Source: an uncultured Oscillospiraceae bacterium
Lineage (GTDB): Bacteria > Bacillota > Clostridia > Oscillospirales > Oscillospiraceae
Direction: 5' to 3'
Assembly (NCBI GenBank): GCA_910587285.1
Contig: CAJULM010000004.1
Coordinates: 39,821 to 103,820, forward strand
DNA length: 64,000 nt
Below are positions 62,337 through 64,000 of this stretch, one piece after another. Both the position numbers and the translations under genes were made by a program. The notes beneath the pieces were generated by a model. The model was not told the origin of the DNA. It saw only the letters and a program-made list of their open reading frames with translations, and did not search any database. Position 1 is the first letter of the stretch. Each line of letters opens with the position of its first letter.

Positions 62337-62654
62337 TCAGTCTTTCGCGTAAGCGTCCACGATACGTACTTCCAACTCTCGGTTCCGCTCTAATGCCCTG
62401 CGGAGTTCAGGCACTTCCAGCAACCCCTTGGCGTTGGCGATGATGAGGATACGGTTGAGACTGGCCCCCACCCCGCGGACTTCGTAGATCAGCTTCGGCA
62501 CGTCAACGGAGGGGGCCTCCCTGATGGCAGCGCCGCTGATACACTGACGGATAAACCGCTCACGGGAACCTCTTACCCTGCTGACCTTTTCGTTGAGGTC
62601 AGCCAGTTCCTCATCGGACAGCCAGACGTTGATTCGGTTTGTTCTGCTTCGCAT
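62337..62654 (-). CDS. mobC: MobC-family relaxosome protein
   Basis: A 105-aa MobC: RTNRINVWLSDEELADLNEKVSRV, then RFIRQCISGAAIREAP, and the signature YEVRGVGASLNRILIIANAKGL. It begins at ATG 62654 after AAAGGAGAA and is only weakly similar to the MobC of element B. No relaxase follows on the minus strand: the space is taken by the anti-sigma gene. It is therefore an orphan here. An oriT-like palindrome lies just upstream, and excisionase, repressor and integrase genes beyond it define element D. Confidence 0.88.
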   Translation of the reverse strand: MRSRTNRINVWLSDEELADLNEKVSRVRGSRERFIRQCISGAAIREAPSVDVPKLIYEVRGVGASLNRILIIANAKGLLEVPELRRALERNRELEVRIVDAYAKD

Positions 62655-62693
62655 TGGATTCTCCTTTCTCCGGGGTCATAGGGGTGGAACCCC

Positions 62694-62731
62694 TGTCAAG
62701 CGGTATTGTGGCCCCACAATACGTTGCTTGT
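62694..62731. other. oriT-like palindrome of element D
   Basis: GTATTGTGG-CC-CCACAATAC (62703-62722) is a perfect palindrome flanked by AGC and GCT, with AGGGG-TGGAA-CCCCT nearby. It lies 49 bp upstream of mobC. Such an inverted repeat next to a mob gene is a strong oriT candidate; the nick site is not assigned. Confidence 0.6.
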
Positions 62732-62823
62732 TAAGACTGTACCACTTCTGCCCCGATATATTTTGCAGGTGCGTCCCCGCCGCCCCGGCTGCTCTTTTCA
62801 GCCGGTGAATTTTTGAGGGAAGG

Positions 62824-63039
62824 TCACTCGACCCGGCGGACGTCACCCTCCCGGAGCAGGTTTCGCCCCTGGTTGGCAGCCATAAACCGTTCCAGCGTGT
62901 CCCGCCGGATGATGGCTTTCCGGCCCACCTTCAGCACCGGCAGCTTGCCCCAGTCCACCAGCTTCCGCATGGTGTTCCGTCCAATGCTTGTACACTCGGC
63001 GGCTTCCTCGATGGTCAGCCCCATTTTAACTGCGCTCAT
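62824..63039 (-). CDS. xis: excisionase-family DNA-binding protein of element D
   Basis: A 71-aa protein with MGLTIEEAAECTSIGRNTMRKLVDWGKLPVLKVGRKAIIRRDTLERFMAANQGRNLL, the standard helix-turn-helix and wing of excisionases. ATG 63039 has AAAGGGGCG 7-8 bases upstream. It has a consensus promoter and is divergent from the repressor. It would act with the integrase that starts at 63950. Confidence 0.87.
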   Translation of the reverse strand: MSAVKMGLTIEEAAECTSIGRNTMRKLVDWGKLPVLKVGRKAIIRRDTLERFMAANQGRNLLREGDVRRVE

Positions 63040-63087
63040 TCTGCACGCCCCTTTCTGTTGCACTTATTTCGCAACTTCAACATCGTT

Positions 63088-63184
63088 ATTATACTTAAAC
63101 CGCCGCTGTTTGTCAACTTGTTTTAAGTCGTTTTAAAAATATATGATAAATATGGTTGCAATTCAAATCCGACTGTGTTATACT
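63088..63184. promoter_or_regulatory. divergent promoters of element D control region
   Basis: Minus: TTGACA (63111-63116), 17 bases, TATAAT (63088-63093), driving xis. Plus: TTGCAA (63156-63161), 17 bases, TATACT (63179-63184), driving the repressor. GTTTTAA words at about 63119 and 63130 between them are candidate operators. Confidence 0.75.
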
Positions 63185-63208
63185 CACACTCGATAGGAGG
63201 TGAACTTC

Positions 63209-63883
63209 TTGGATAACGCAGAAATGCTCACTCCAAAAGAGGTCGGCAAACGCATCAAAGAGCGCAGAAATGAAATTGGTATCTCCATGCCGGAGCTTGG
63301 ACGGCGGGTGGGGGTCAACAAATCCACCATCCAGCGGTATGAAACGGATGGGGTCAATCCCAACCGCAGCATGATTATCAACGGCTTGGCGGACGCCCTG
63401 CAAACCACCCCGGAATGGCTCACGGGTCTGTCCGAGGAAAAAGAAGTCAAAGACGAGGATGGCCGAACCATCTGCGAGGGAGAAGTCTTAGACCATCTGA
63501 ACAGCTTCTTGGACGCTGTAAGCAGGACAGTACAGCCGGAAGTCCAGCGGCGGTTCCTCACGTCCACACTTTGCCTGCTGATTGACCTGTTCTCCATCAC
63601 CGCCCAGCACTACGGCAGGACGCTGGACGAGATCGACCGGCTGGCCGGGGATGAAGCCCTCAAAAAATCCATCCAACAGTACACCATCCACGTTGACGAC
63701 ATCATTGTGCCGGTCTATCGCCGGGAGATGGAAGCTCCTATCGAGGATATGAAGCGGTTCCTGGACGGGCTGCTACATATCTTCGACAAAGGGCGCACCA
63801 GGGTAGATACAGTTTACCTGTATAACATCCTGCATGACGCCCAGGTGCGGCTGAACGCCGCCAACGATTCCGTGGCACCTTGA
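63209..63883 (+). CDS. XRE-family phage-type repressor of element D
   Basis: A 224-aa regulator with helix-turn-helix RIKERRNEIGISMPELGRRVGVNKSTIQRYETDGVNPNR and a long helical C-terminal domain with LIDLFSITAQHYGRTLDEID. The start is TTG 63209, eight bases after AGGAGG; GTG 63200 overlaps that site. It is 66 bases upstream of the integrase and divergent from xis, the classic control layout of Firmicute elements. It is similar in plan to the repressor at 17155-17724 but reads the other way. Confidence 0.85.
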   Translation: MDNAEMLTPKEVGKRIKERRNEIGISMPELGRRVGVNKSTIQRYETDGVNPNRSMIINGLADALQTTPEWLTGLSEEKEVKDEDGRTICEGEVLDHLNSFLDAVSRTVQPEVQRRFLTSTLCLLIDLFSITAQHYGRTLDEIDRLAGDEALKKSIQQYTIHVDDIIVPVYRREMEAPIEDMKRFLDGLLHIFDKGRTRVDTVYLYNILHDAQVRLNAANDSVAP

Positions 63884-63949
63884 CAACATAACAGCGCACA
63901 TCATACGTCACAGGCCCGATTGCCACGGATAGAAAGGAGTATTTTATCT

Positions 63950-64000
63950 ATGGCAAAAGGTTCTGTACGTAAAAAGGGCAAAAAGTGGTACTACCGCTTC
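63950..64000 (+). CDS. int: tyrosine integrase of element D, first 17 codons
   Basis: The window ends 17 codons into a gene that begins MAKGSVRKKGKKWYYRF, a typical AP2-like arm-binding start of a tyrosine integrase. GAAAGGAG lies 9 bases before ATG 63950. It follows the repressor by 66 bases on the same strand, as in many Clostridial elements. The catalytic domain is out of view, so the family is inferred from these residues and from context. Confidence 0.7.
   Translation, partial: MAKGSVRKKGKKWYYRF

Overview
The window looks like chromosome of a G+C-rich gut Clostridium, probably an Oscillospiraceae relative (Flavonifractor, Lawsonibacter or Intestinimonas type). The reasons are strong AGGAGG ribosome sites, an ANTAR nitrogen regulator, an AmtB-PII fusion, a double-feoA ferrous-iron operon, and Firmicute-type mobilisable elements. 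The genus is an inference; no rRNA gene is present.

Left end (1-1474): the edge of a phage-like or integrative element (A), with divergent small genes, an Arc-like regulator, an XRE regulator and repeats close to its end. Positions 1475-15824: a complete mobilisable element (B) of about 14.3 kb, bounded by 48-bp direct repeats that are 3' pieces of a tRNA-Thr(GGT) gene. It carries a tyrosine integrase, excisionase, relaxase, MobC, a probable oriT and a complete VanG-type glycopeptide-resistance cluster in the order vanR-vanS-vanW-vanY-vanG-vanXY-vanT. The cluster replaces D-Ala-D-Ala ends with D-Ala-D-Ser. VanR-like direct repeats precede vanR, vanW and vanY. Positions 15943-20372: a second integrase with a repressor, an excisionase-like gene, an iteron-like array, a gene with a RusA-like motif and a winged-helix gene (element C, right end not visible).

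Positions 20380-36800 hold metal and sulfur functions: an ABC transporter pair and TetR regulator; a two-component system with PepSY secreted proteins; a feoA-feoA-feoB-Cys-rich peptide-dtxR operon; flavodoxin plus a DUF3793 gene; cysK, metY and an Rrf2/CymR regulator. Five near-identical palindromes (GTTAGC-N4-GCTAAC) tie the ABC pair, feoA, feoB and flavodoxin into one likely DtxR-type iron regulon.

Positions 36874-56181 are a glutamine hub: glmS, glnA, an ANTAR antiterminator, gltB, gltD, an amtB-glnK fusion, purF, asnB, guaA, pyrG and purC. Glutamine is made and ammonium imported beside six glutamine-consuming amidotransferases. A 266-bp MITE with 4-bp target duplication sits between amtB and purF.

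Positions 56338-64000: a BlaI/BlaR1 pair, then mobile debris and another element (D): a conjugative-transposon sigma factor with a nonsense codon and a frameshift, its intact small partner gene, TnpV, an ECF sigma/anti-sigma pair, MobC with an oriT-like palindrome, excisionase, repressor, and the first 17 codons of an integrase cut by the window edge.
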